Part shown: piece after piece, positions 57,062 through 64,000 of the stretch | Position numbering within the stretch: position 1 is the first letter of the stretch | Layout: the number at the start of each line of letters is the position of its first letter | Assembly (NCBI RefSeq): GCF_019623905.1 | Contig: NZ_CP069371.1 | Coordinates: 55,228-119,227 of the forward strand | From: Neotabrizicola shimadae | Lineage (GTDB): Bacteria; Pseudomonadota; Alphaproteobacteria; Rhodobacterales; Rhodobacteraceae | Length of the DNA: 64,000 bases | Direction of reading: 5' to 3' | Position numbers and translations under genes: made by a program | The notes under the pieces: generated by a model | Seen by the model: the letters and a program-made list of their open reading frames with translations, nothing else | The model's database searches: none | What the model was told of the DNA's origin: nothing

Positions 57062-58935
57062 CCCGGTCGCCTTCCGTTGAGGATCTGGTTCTCGGTCATG
57101 TTCTCGACGACCGTCGTCGTGGGCGAGGCGGTGGCGAGGGTGCCGCGTCCCGTCTCGGCACGCGAAAGGAACGCCAGACCCGGGCACTTCTGCGAAACGC
57201 TGGTGGGCCCCGTGGCTGGCAGTCGGTCGTCAAACGTATCGCCGGCGGCAGCGCCCGAACGCCTCAGGAGCTGAAGCGCCTTCTCGACTATGTGGCCCGG
57301 GAAGAGGGGGTCCAGAGCACCTGGTGCAATCTGGCGGGCTATGAGCGTGACTTCGATCCCGAGCGAACGGAGCGGACGGCGGATATCTGGTCTTCGACTT
57401 GGACCGGTGCGCCGCGACGTGGACATGCCGATCACATCGTCCTGAGCTTCCCGCGCGGCGTGGACGCCGAGCGCGCCGAGGTCATCGCCCGGGAATGGGG
57501 GCAGGCTGTCTTCGGGTCCGGTGAGTATGGGGATGTCTGGCGCTATGTCGCCGCCCTGCACAAGGACACTGACCACCTGCATGCTCATTTCGTGGTCGAC
57601 AAGCATGGCATCGAGGAAGGCCGGTTCCTGTCGATCTGTCGTCATGCTGCATTGAACTTCGACGTAATGCGCGAGCTTCACGCAGAAATCAGCCAGTCGC
57701 ACGGGCTGAACATCCTCGCCTCGTCGCGCCTTTCCCGCGGCATCATCGAGAACCCGCCGCGCCAGTCCGATCTGCGTGCATCGCGAGAGGGCGGGAAGGT
57801 CACGCCCCCTCCCCCGCCGCCGCTGTCCGACGGGGAGCGGAGCCGACGGCTTGCCGCGATGCAGGGCTTTGCCCGTGAGTACGAAGCCTTAGGCGACCTC
57901 GCCGGTCTTGCCGCCGCAACTGGCGCCGAGGCTGGCACCTCTTCCTACCTTTCCCGGCTGGCCCGAGCGCTTGGCGCGTCTGCCGCCGCACTCAGACAAG
58001 GAGTTCCTCTCATGCCCGATCACTCGCTTCATGCCGAAGGCGATCCCGCTGCGCGGGTTGAGGCTGCGCGCAGCGAGATGGTCGCTTCGGCCACCGAGGC
58101 CTGGGAGGCGATCCGCGCCATGGAACCCTCGGCAGAGCGAGTCGATCTTGAACGGAGCTTTGCCGAACAGGCGCGCGCCTCCCTGAAACTTGCGCCCGAC
58201 AGCATCCTCCTCGCAGAGCATGCCCAGGTTGCCGACCGGAACACCGATCCCTATCACAACCCGACCCTCGCCTCGCTTTCGCGGTTGGAGCAGGGCCAGA
58301 CTGAGGGCGTTTCTCTCGACGAAGGCCTGCGCGCAACCCTCGCTCACGTTCGGGACGAGATTGGCGAACGGCTGACAGCGCTCTTCTCGATCCGGGAAGA
58401 TGAGCTTCGCATAGCCGGTACGTCCGTCGAGGAAATGGTCGCCCGCTTCAGTTTGGCCGAGCGCAGCGAAGGTCAGCGGGCGAGCTGGATCACGGAGCAG
58501 CCGAACACGATGCAAAAGGTGTTCTGGATGGAAACGGAGCGCGCTTTGGGACAGGAGGTTCAGGCGGAAGTCGCGGCTTTCAGCCTAGCGCCGGAGTTGA
58601 CCGAGGCCATTGCGCGTGACCAGTTGCTGAACGCCGATCGCCATATGAAGCTCTCCGAGGTGCCCGCGCTGGAAGCCATCGTCGATCGGATGCACGAGAC
58701 CCTGAAGCCCGAGGACCTCGACCGCGTTCGGTCCGGCGATCTGGCACCGCTCAACGAGCAGGTCCGGGATCCGGCACTCCGGGCCGCCGTCGCGCATGAA
58801 CTGAAGAACGAAGGCGACCTCGATCAGTCGAGCGAGGTCGGACCCTGGGCGGACCTGGCACGGGCGCAGCATCGCGCTGCCGAACTGGGGCAGCGCGACC
58901 GCACCGTAGAGCGCGACACCGACCACGAACTCTGA
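57058..58935 (+). CDS. virD2: VirD2-type conjugative relaxase
   Basis: Protein of 625 residues. The relaxase domain spans about 55-240: VVKRIAGGSARTPQELKRLLDYVARE aligns by eye with the start of Agrobacterium VirD2, and Tyr78 corresponds to its nucleophile Tyr29. Metal-binding histidines are in HKDTDHLHAHF (His168, His173, His175, His177), after HIVLSFPRGVDAERA and FGSGEYGDVWRY. The 350-residue C-terminal part is helical and acidic with no identified domain. The enzyme nicks oriT, stays on the 5' end and pilots DNA to the T4 secretion channel. virD4 follows 10 bp later. Confidence 0.92.
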   Translation: MTRSPSVEDLVLGHVLDDRRRGRGGGEGAASRLGTRKERQTRALLRNAGGPRGWQSVVKRIAGGSARTPQELKRLLDYVAREEGVQSTWCNLAGYERDFDPERTERTADIWSSTWTGAPRRGHADHIVLSFPRGVDAERAEVIAREWGQAVFGSGEYGDVWRYVAALHKDTDHLHAHFVVDKHGIEEGRFLSICRHAALNFDVMRELHAEISQSHGLNILASSRLSRGIIENPPRQSDLRASREGGKVTPPPPPPLSDGERSRRLAAMQGFAREYEALGDLAGLAAATGAEAGTSSYLSRLARALGASAAALRQGVPLMPDHSLHAEGDPAARVEAARSEMVASATEAWEAIRAMEPSAERVDLERSFAEQARASLKLAPDSILLAEHAQVADRNTDPYHNPTLASLSRLEQGQTEGVSLDEGLRATLAHVRDEIGERLTALFSIREDELRIAGTSVEEMVARFSLAERSEGQRASWITEQPNTMQKVFWMETERALGQEVQAEVAAFSLAPELTEAIARDQLLNADRHMKLSEVPALEAIVDRMHETLKPEDLDRVRSGDLAPLNEQVRDPALRAAVAHELKNEGDLDQSSEVGPWADLARAQHRAAELGQRDRTVERDTDHEL

Positions 58936-58945
58936 GGACAGACCC

Positions 58946-60823
58946 ATGCTTTCGAACCTCGATACCGCCTGGCGGTATCCGCTGGCGTTGCTCCTTGGCC
59001 TGCTGACCGGTCTCTATATCGGCGGCATGCTGGCAACGATCTACGTGATCGCCGCCTTTCGCGAGAGCCTCGACACCTTGAGCCCGATAGGCCCCTGGTT
59101 CCTGCGCTATGCTTGGGCTGACCTCGCCGCACGGCCTTCGGTCCTGCAGGGCGCGATGATCATCAACGGTGCCGTGACCGTCGCCTTGACGCTCGTCGGT
59201 TTGGCCGGGGTACATCGCGGTCGCCTCAACCAATATGACGATGCGCATTTCCAGTCGCGCCGTGAGTTGAAGCGCAACAACATGGTCGGGACCCTCGACC
59301 AGAACGGTTTCATCTTCGGCAAGCTCGGCCTCCCAAAATCCGACGCGCCCTTCGTGATGGCGCCGCCGGACCGCTTCCCGCATGCGATGATGATCGCGCC
59401 CACGGGCCGCGGGAAGGGCGTCGGCTTCGTCATCCCGAACCTCCTCCACTTCTCGGGCTCAGCGATCATCCTCGACGTAAAGGGCGAGAACTTCGCCAAG
59501 ACATCCATCCACCGCAAACACGGCCTGAAGAACGGCATCTGGTACTTCTCGCCCTTCGATGAAGACCGTGGCTCGCACCGGTTCAATCCGCTTGCCCGGA
59601 TCGCCGCCCTGCCCTCCGCCGAGCGTCAGTACACCGCGCTGAACTCTATGGCCGATCTCTTCCTCATCCCGGAAGGCGAAAGTGCGCAGAGCTTCTTCAA
59701 TGCTGGCAAACGGCTCTTCATCGCCTCGTGCCTCTACGCCATCGAACAGCGCCGCCCGACTTTGGGCTTTGCCGGTGAGATTATGGCCGGTGGCGGCGAC
59801 AAGAAGAAGAGCTACACGGCCATCGCCGAGACCACGAACATCCCGATCGTCTCCCGCACCTTCCTCGAGATGGCCGACGTCCCGGAAAAGACCCTTGGGG
59901 CCTATGTGTCCGTCATCCAAGGATCCGGTCTGGAACTCTGGAATGACCCGGCCGTGGACCGGGTGACCTCTGCCAGCGACTTCGACTTCTCGACCTTCCG
60001 CCGCGATCCCCAAAGCCTCTACATCGTCGTCCAGCCCGAGCACCTGAAAACTCTGGCCCCCCTCGTCCGCCTACTCTTCGCGGATGCCATTGCCTCCCTG
60101 CAGCGCCGTGAGCCTAGGCGTGACGAACCCCATGCGGTCATGTTCCTGATGGACGAGTTCGACCAGCTCGGCCGCCAGCCCCTCGTCCTCTCTTCCATCA
60201 AGACCATCCGCAGCTTCGGCGGGCGGTTTTTCATCATCTCGCAGACCATTCCCGGTCTCGATGACATCTATGGCGAGACCGGGCGGCGGTCCCTGCAGGG
60301 TGGCGCTGGTGTCCAGATCTACATGACGCCGCAGGATGACCGGACCGCAGAGGTGCTGTCGAATGCTTTGGGGCGTTCTACCATCACCGCCGTGACCGAG
60401 AGTCAGTCGCGGGTGCGGGCGCTGGAGGACAGTGCCAATGTCAGCAGGCGGTCGGAAGAGCGGCCATTGATTTCGGCAAACGAGGTGCTGCGGTTTCCGC
60501 TGAGTGAGGTGCTCGTCCTGCCCGAGGGACAGTATCCGATCCGCGCACGGCACATCCGGTACTATGAGGATCGGCACTTCGGGCCTATTGATCGAGCGAG
60601 AGGCGAGCGCAGCGTATTCAGCGGCTTGATTGTCCAGGATGCACAGGGTCATCATTCCTCAGCACGACTGTCGGATCTGCATCGCAGCGGGCAGAACGCC
60701 ACGGATCTTGCTGCGACGCTTCCGGAAGCGACAGCAGCGTTTCGTGGCATCACCCAGTCCGCGAAAGCAAACAGGCGGATCGTGAGGCGCAAGGAATCGA
60801 CGGTAGGAATAGCCATTGCTTAG
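58946..60823 (+). CDS. virD4: VirD4-type type IV coupling protein
   Basis: Protein of 625 residues. Two N-terminal transmembrane helices (about 12-38 and 70-90) are followed by Walker A APTGRGKG (151-158) and Walker B VMFLMDEFDQLGR. SQTIPGLDDIYGETGRRSLQGGAGVQIYMTPQDDRTAEVLSNALG is the TraG/VirD4 signature. It couples the relaxosome to a type IV secretion channel by ATP hydrolysis. No virB genes are present in the window, so the plasmid is at least mobilizable; the channel may be encoded elsewhere. Confidence 0.93.
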   Translation: MLSNLDTAWRYPLALLLGLLTGLYIGGMLATIYVIAAFRESLDTLSPIGPWFLRYAWADLAARPSVLQGAMIINGAVTVALTLVGLAGVHRGRLNQYDDAHFQSRRELKRNNMVGTLDQNGFIFGKLGLPKSDAPFVMAPPDRFPHAMMIAPTGRGKGVGFVIPNLLHFSGSAIILDVKGENFAKTSIHRKHGLKNGIWYFSPFDEDRGSHRFNPLARIAALPSAERQYTALNSMADLFLIPEGESAQSFFNAGKRLFIASCLYAIEQRRPTLGFAGEIMAGGGDKKKSYTAIAETTNIPIVSRTFLEMADVPEKTLGAYVSVIQGSGLELWNDPAVDRVTSASDFDFSTFRRDPQSLYIVVQPEHLKTLAPLVRLLFADAIASLQRREPRRDEPHAVMFLMDEFDQLGRQPLVLSSIKTIRSFGGRFFIISQTIPGLDDIYGETGRRSLQGGAGVQIYMTPQDDRTAEVLSNALGRSTITAVTESQSRVRALEDSANVSRRSEERPLISANEVLRFPLSEVLVLPEGQYPIRARHIRYYEDRHFGPIDRARGERSVFSGLIVQDAQGHHSSARLSDLHRSGQNATDLAATLPEATAAFRGITQSAKANRRIVRRKESTVGIAIA

Positions 60824-60868
60824 ATCGCAGCATTTGCAAATTGCTTTGTCGTCGCCGATGGTTCGGCA

Positions 60869-60886
60869 CTGATCGATTCAGATCAG
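60869..60886. promoter_or_regulatory. Operator-like dyad upstream of the lacI-family gene
   Basis: CTGATC-GATTCA-GATCAG is an inverted repeat of 6-bp half-sites just before the ribosome site GGAGG. A related but longer palindrome lies upstream of the panB-like gene. Probably bound by the LacI-family protein itself. Confidence 0.55.
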
Positions 60887-60901
60887 ATGGAGGCTTCAGA
60901 C

Positions 60902-61900
60902 GTGTCGAAACCCACCTATGCAGAGGTTGCAAAGCTCGCAAATGTCGGCACAGCGACGGTGGAGCGCGTCCTGAACGGCCGTGGCGGTGTTCGCCCGGAG
61001 ACGGTCGAGAAGGTTCTGCTTGCCGCGCGGGCGCTTGACTGGCCGGGGCGTCTGCCCGAGCAGCATCGGGGGATCATCCGCATCGAGGTCATTCTCGTGC
61101 GCCCCGACACGTCATTCTACGCGCGGCTGGCGCGGGCCTTCCGGCGGATCGCGACCTCGTTGGACCCATCCATTCAGATCCAGCTGACATTCCTGCAAGA
61201 GGATGACCCCCAGGCTATTGCCAACCGAATCCTGAACCCGCCAATGCGTCGGTCGGGGCTGGCGGTTGTATGCCCGGCCTATGACGAGGTCGCTGCGGCT
61301 TTGGCGCAGGTGCGACTGACGGGCCTGCCGATTGTGCAGATTGTCAGCCGGATCGTTGAGGACCTCGACTTCGTCGGCATCGACAATGTTGCAGCCGGTC
61401 GGCTGGCGGCCATGATGGTTTCACGGCTGGGCGACGTCCGGGGAACCGTTGTCGCCTTGTGCCACAGCCAGATTTACGAGGTGCACCGCGACCGAATCCG
61501 GGGATTCTCGGATTACATGGCCGCAAATGCCAAGGACGGCCTTTCCTTCAACCTCGTTGCCTTTGGGCATGACGAACAGGACATGAGCGCCCGGCGGATG
61601 ACTGAGGCGATCCGGGACTGGCCTGATCTGGCCGCCGTCTACAATTCGGGTGGAGCGAACTCATCGGTCTTGCGAGAGTTGCGGCGGGCCCGGCGGAAGG
61701 TGTTTTTCGTCGGCCACGAGCTGACCGACGTCACGCGCGCGGCACTATCAGATGGCATCGCCGACGTCATTTTCGATCAGGCGCCGGAAGCACAAGCCCG
61801 GCGAACGACGGACCTTCTGCTCTCCAAGATCGGACTTCTGACCGAAATCGTCGAGAACCCGCCCGTTCGCTTCATCACGATCACAGCAGAGAATCTGTGA
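60902..61900 (+). CDS. LacI-family transcriptional regulator
   Basis: Protein of 332 residues. The N-terminal DNA-binding domain is TYAEVAKLANVGTATVERVLNGRGGVRPETVEKVLLAA, and the hinge contains an L-x-W element. A periplasmic-binding-type ligand domain follows (AVVCPAYDEVAAALAQVRLTGLPIVQIVSR, FVGIDNVAAGRLAAMMV, VYNSGGANSSVLRELRRA). It probably controls the panB-like/oxidase operon downstream. The GTG at 60902 was chosen because GGAGG precedes it by 8 nt; an in-frame ATG at 60887 would overlap the operator. Confidence 0.87.
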   Translation: MSKPTYAEVAKLANVGTATVERVLNGRGGVRPETVEKVLLAARALDWPGRLPEQHRGIIRIEVILVRPDTSFYARLARAFRRIATSLDPSIQIQLTFLQEDDPQAIANRILNPPMRRSGLAVVCPAYDEVAAALAQVRLTGLPIVQIVSRIVEDLDFVGIDNVAAGRLAAMMVSRLGDVRGTVVALCHSQIYEVHRDRIRGFSDYMAANAKDGLSFNLVAFGHDEQDMSARRMTEAIRDWPDLAAVYNSGGANSSVLRELRRARRKVFFVGHELTDVTRAALSDGIADVIFDQAPEAQARRTTDLLLSKIGLLTEIVENPPVRFITITAENL

Positions 61901-61995
61901 CCATGCCCTATGTGTCTGGGACGGACAGCTTGCCAAGGTGGGTTTTCAAAGCGGCGCCTTGATCGAAGTCAAACAGACCAAACCTAACCTCACGT

Positions 61996-62013
61996 TTGAT
62001 CTGATCAGATCAA
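61996..62013. promoter_or_regulatory. 18-bp perfect palindrome upstream of the panB-like gene, likely LacI operator
   Basis: TTGATCTGATCAGATCAA is fully self-complementary. It shares TGATC..GATCA half-sites with the dyad before the lacI gene. It lies 68 bp upstream of the panB-like start, within the expected promoter region of the operon. Confidence 0.65.
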
Positions 62014-62080
62014 GAATTGACGGGCATCCAGACCATTCATCCAGTATCCCGGTGAGCGCGAACAAGGGGGGAGCGCGCGG

Positions 62081-62872
62081 ATGTCCGGCCGGGTTACGGT
62101 GTATGATCTTCTGTCCCGCAAGGGGCAATCCAAATGGCTGCAGATGCATGTGGACAACGGTCCCGAAGCTGCTGCAGCGGTCGAGGCCGGCATCGTCATC
62201 CTGTCCTGCGATCCCGATCACACCCTTGTGGCGGTGCGCGAAGCCGCACCCACGGCGCTGATCTCGGCCGGAATGCTGCATGGCAGCGTCTCGTCGCCGG
62301 ATGAAGCGATCCGCGAGGGGTTCGCCATCCTGAAGCGCGGCGCGGATACGGTCTATTGCTCGCACTCCCCCCGGTTCATCGAGGCCATGGCGCGGGAAGG
62401 CATTCCGGTGACGGGCCATGTCGGGCTGGTGCCGAATTGGGCAGCCTGGACCAGTTTTCGAGCCATCGGCAAGACGGCGGATGAAGCGCTGAAGGTGCTA
62501 CGCGCCGTCAAGGATCTGGAAAACGCTGGTGCCGCCACCATCGAGGTTGAGGTCGTCCCGGTCGAACTGGCCGATTACATCACCAAGAACACGCCGATGA
62601 TTACGATGGGCATGGGCTGCGGCGATGTCTGTGACACGCAGTATCTGTTCTCCTGCGATGTCCTTGGCACCCATGATGGGCGCTATCCCCGCCATTCCAA
62701 GAAATACGCCGACTTCATGGCGCTTGAGGCCGAATTGCAGGCCAAGCGCGTCGAGGCCTTCCGCGCCTTTGCTGCCGAAGTCGAGGACAAGGCTTATCCG
62801 CAACCGAACCACGAGGTCCGCATGAACGCGGCGGAGTTCGAGAAATTCACCGCCCGCGCGCAGACCATCTGA
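62081..62872 (+). CDS. PanB-like 3-methyl-2-oxobutanoate hydroxymethyltransferase family protein
   Basis: Protein of 263 residues with the PanB/phosphoenolpyruvate-mutase-like TIM barrel: VTVYDLLSRKGQSKWLQMHVDNGPEAAAAVEAGIVILSCD, GIPVTGHVGLVP (the PanB GH.GL.P motif) and ENAGAATIEVEVVP.ELADYITKNTPMITMGMG. In canonical PanB this step forms ketopantoate. Pairing with a sterol-desaturase-like oxidase and a LacI regulator suggests a catabolic or specialised role rather than coenzyme A synthesis. It is followed 11 bp later by the oxidase gene. Confidence 0.78.
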   Translation: MSGRVTVYDLLSRKGQSKWLQMHVDNGPEAAAAVEAGIVILSCDPDHTLVAVREAAPTALISAGMLHGSVSSPDEAIREGFAILKRGADTVYCSHSPRFIEAMAREGIPVTGHVGLVPNWAAWTSFRAIGKTADEALKVLRAVKDLENAGAATIEVEVVPVELADYITKNTPMITMGMGCGDVCDTQYLFSCDVLGTHDGRYPRHSKKYADFMALEAELQAKRVEAFRAFAAEVEDKAYPQPNHEVRMNAAEFEKFTARAQTI

Positions 62873-62883
62873 AGGAGGGAAAA

Positions 62884-63909
62884 TTGGACGATCTCAAATT
62901 TGGAACGCGCGACAAGCGCGGCAACTGGACCCCGAACGAACCGGCGGGCACGGCCCCGGTGTTCGTCTGGCCGCCAAGGCCGCTTGCGGTCCTGAAATGG
63001 CTGCCTGGCTATTTCTTCCCCTACAACATCCTGTTCTTCCTGTCGGCACTGGCCTGGTGGAACTGGGTCATTCCGCCCGTCGAAGTGATGCAAACGCTGG
63101 CCTGGGGCTGGGTTCTGAAGCTGTTCGCAGTGAATGCGGTCGCGGTGTTCCTGTGGTATTTCGCGTTCGAACTGCAACTCTACATTCGCCGGGCGCAGGG
63201 CAACCGCTTCAAGTACAACGGCAAGTTCCCGGCCGATGCGCCGTCGGACGTTTTCTGGTTCAGGAGCCAGAACCTCGACAACGTTCTGCGCGGGTTTCTG
63301 TCGGGTGTGCCCTTGTGGACGGCGGTGCAGGTGATCGTGCTGTGGGCCTTTGCCAATGGCTATGCCCCCTGGCTCAGCTTTGCCGACCATCCGGTCTATC
63401 TGGCGCTGCTGTGCCTCGTCGTGCCGGTGATCCACGAGTTTCACTTCTTCTGCATCCACCGGCTGATCCATACGCCTTTGCTCTACAAATGGGTGCATTC
63501 GGTTCACCACAACTCGATCAACCCGAGCCCGTGGTCGTCCCTCAGCATGCACCCGGTCGAGCACCTTTTGTACTTCTCGACCATCTTCTACCACCTGATC
63601 ATCCCGTCGAACCCGATCATTGCGATCTACCAGCTGCATGTCGCGGGCTTCGGTGCTGTTCCTGGCCACGTCGGCTTCGACAAGATCGAGGTCACCGACG
63701 AGACCACGGTCGATAGCCACGCCTACATCCACTACCTGCACCACAAGTATTTCGAGGTGAACTATGGCGACGGGCTGATCCCGATCGACAAGTGGCTGGG
63801 CACATTCCACGACGGATCGAAGGACTCCGACGAACAGATGAAGGCGCGGTTCCAGGCCAAGAAGGCACGAGCCAACGCCAAGAAATCGGTGGGCACGCCC
63901 GCCGAGTAA
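62884..63909 (+). CDS. Sterol desaturase/fatty acid hydroxylase family membrane di-iron protein
   Basis: Protein of 341 residues starting with TTG, supported by GGAGG 8 nt upstream. Three or four transmembrane segments are visible. The histidine boxes are EFHFFCIHRLIH, HSVHHNS and YLHHKYF, the 8-His set of the di-iron hydroxylase/desaturase family (also in ERG25 and beta-carotene hydroxylase). It would oxidise a lipid or other hydrophobic substrate in the membrane. It is in an operon with the panB-like gene. Confidence 0.85.
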   Translation: MDDLKFGTRDKRGNWTPNEPAGTAPVFVWPPRPLAVLKWLPGYFFPYNILFFLSALAWWNWVIPPVEVMQTLAWGWVLKLFAVNAVAVFLWYFAFELQLYIRRAQGNRFKYNGKFPADAPSDVFWFRSQNLDNVLRGFLSGVPLWTAVQVIVLWAFANGYAPWLSFADHPVYLALLCLVVPVIHEFHFFCIHRLIHTPLLYKWVHSVHHNSINPSPWSSLSMHPVEHLLYFSTIFYHLIIPSNPIIAIYQLHVAGFGAVPGHVGFDKIEVTDETTVDSHAYIHYLHHKYFEVNYGDGLIPIDKWLGTFHDGSKDSDEQMKARFQAKKARANAKKSVGTPAE

Positions 63910-64000
63910 AGAGTGCGTGCTCCGGGCGCGCCTGCCCGGGGCCACGAACAACAGGCAACGCAACGCCGCAATCGCGCGGCAATCAGGGGAGGAGACCCAG
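63910..64000 (+). other. Terminal spacer with hairpin and ribosome site of a following gene
   Basis: CCGGGC-GCGCCT-GCCCGG (63930-63947) is a perfect 6-bp stem after the oxidase stop. The sequence GGGGAGGAG just before the window edge is probably the Shine-Dalgarno of the next gene in the same operon. Confidence 0.4.

Noticed and set aside
1..64000. CRISPR arrays, tRNA and rRNA genes
   Set aside because: No regularly spaced repeats of CRISPR type, tRNA cloverleaf or rRNA segments were recognised. The only tandem repeats are the IS21 ends.

Overview
The window looks like a large mobilizable repABC plasmid, or a plasmid-like replicon, of a Rhodobacteraceae-type alphaproteobacterium such as a Paracoccus/Rhodobacter relative. 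The evidence is high GC with strongly GC-biased third codon positions, an intact repABC replication/partition cassette with its antisense RNA, an HvrA-type H-NS protein, a DUF1612/HTH protein, and a VirC1-VirC2 / MobC-VirD2-VirD4 mobilization block. I saw no rRNA, tRNA, CRISPR array or core chromosomal genes.

Layout. 0.1-3.5 kb: methyltransferase, rhodanese, DUF1612 regulator and serine recombinase. 3.5-4.2 kb: vapBC. 4.35-7.95 kb: repA-repB-ctRNA-repC with candidate parS palindromes. 8.0-14.0 kb: large ParB-like protein, then a backbone gene split by an IS21-family element with a clean 8-bp target duplication, then a small exported or membrane peptide. 14.1-16.5 kb: Fic protein, H-NS and single-strand binding protein. 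16.6-23.6 kb: a stress/oxyanion cargo (ChrB-like regulator, DUF1127, MFS, YnfA, TauE/SafE, CorA, a decayed modC fragment, UspA and SulP). 23.9-30.4 kb: backbone run of DUF932, RadC, DUF6878, DUF6915 (split by an IS110-type element) and small conserved proteins, ending in an orphan DUF6088 antitoxin-like gene. 30.5-32.3 kb: AbiE toxin-antitoxin pair. 32.6-40.1 kb: a repeat protein, a 1453-residue methyltransferase/Strawberry-notch helicase, a Toprim primase-like protein, a DUF2493 protein and a WGR protein. 40.2-52.0 kb: defence island in which half-HsdS, HsdM, RhuM, HsdS, Shedu, HAD phosphatase, HsdR and a YgjP-type peptidase form one eight-gene chain with 4- or 8-nt overlaps, preceded by a second Fic gene. 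52.1-54.1 kb: small proteins including a bactofilin. 54.1-60.8 kb: virC2-virC1, a candidate oriT, mobC, virD2 and virD4. 60.9-63.9 kb: LacI regulator, PanB-like enzyme and a sterol-desaturase/fatty-acid-hydroxylase-type membrane oxidase.

How it fits together. If the nick site proposed near 56.44 kb is right, the transferred strand is the minus strand and it enters toward decreasing coordinates. The backbone genes on the plus strand (DUF2493, Toprim, Sno, RadC, DUF932, SSB, ParB-like) would then lie in a long leading region, with the T-strand as their template, and the mob genes would enter last. Several of these genes (ParB-like, DUF932, the 25.8-kb hypothetical, DUF6878, and more loosely the 13.8-kb peptide and SSB) share an upstream structure: an outer stem of 5-6 bp enclosing a G-rich/C-rich hairpin, with the 3' arm of the outer stem touching or close to the Shine-Dalgarno sequence. 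The outer stem changes sequence but keeps pairing. I consider this family of leaders the most interesting signal in the window.

All product calls come from reading motifs by eye; no database search was run.
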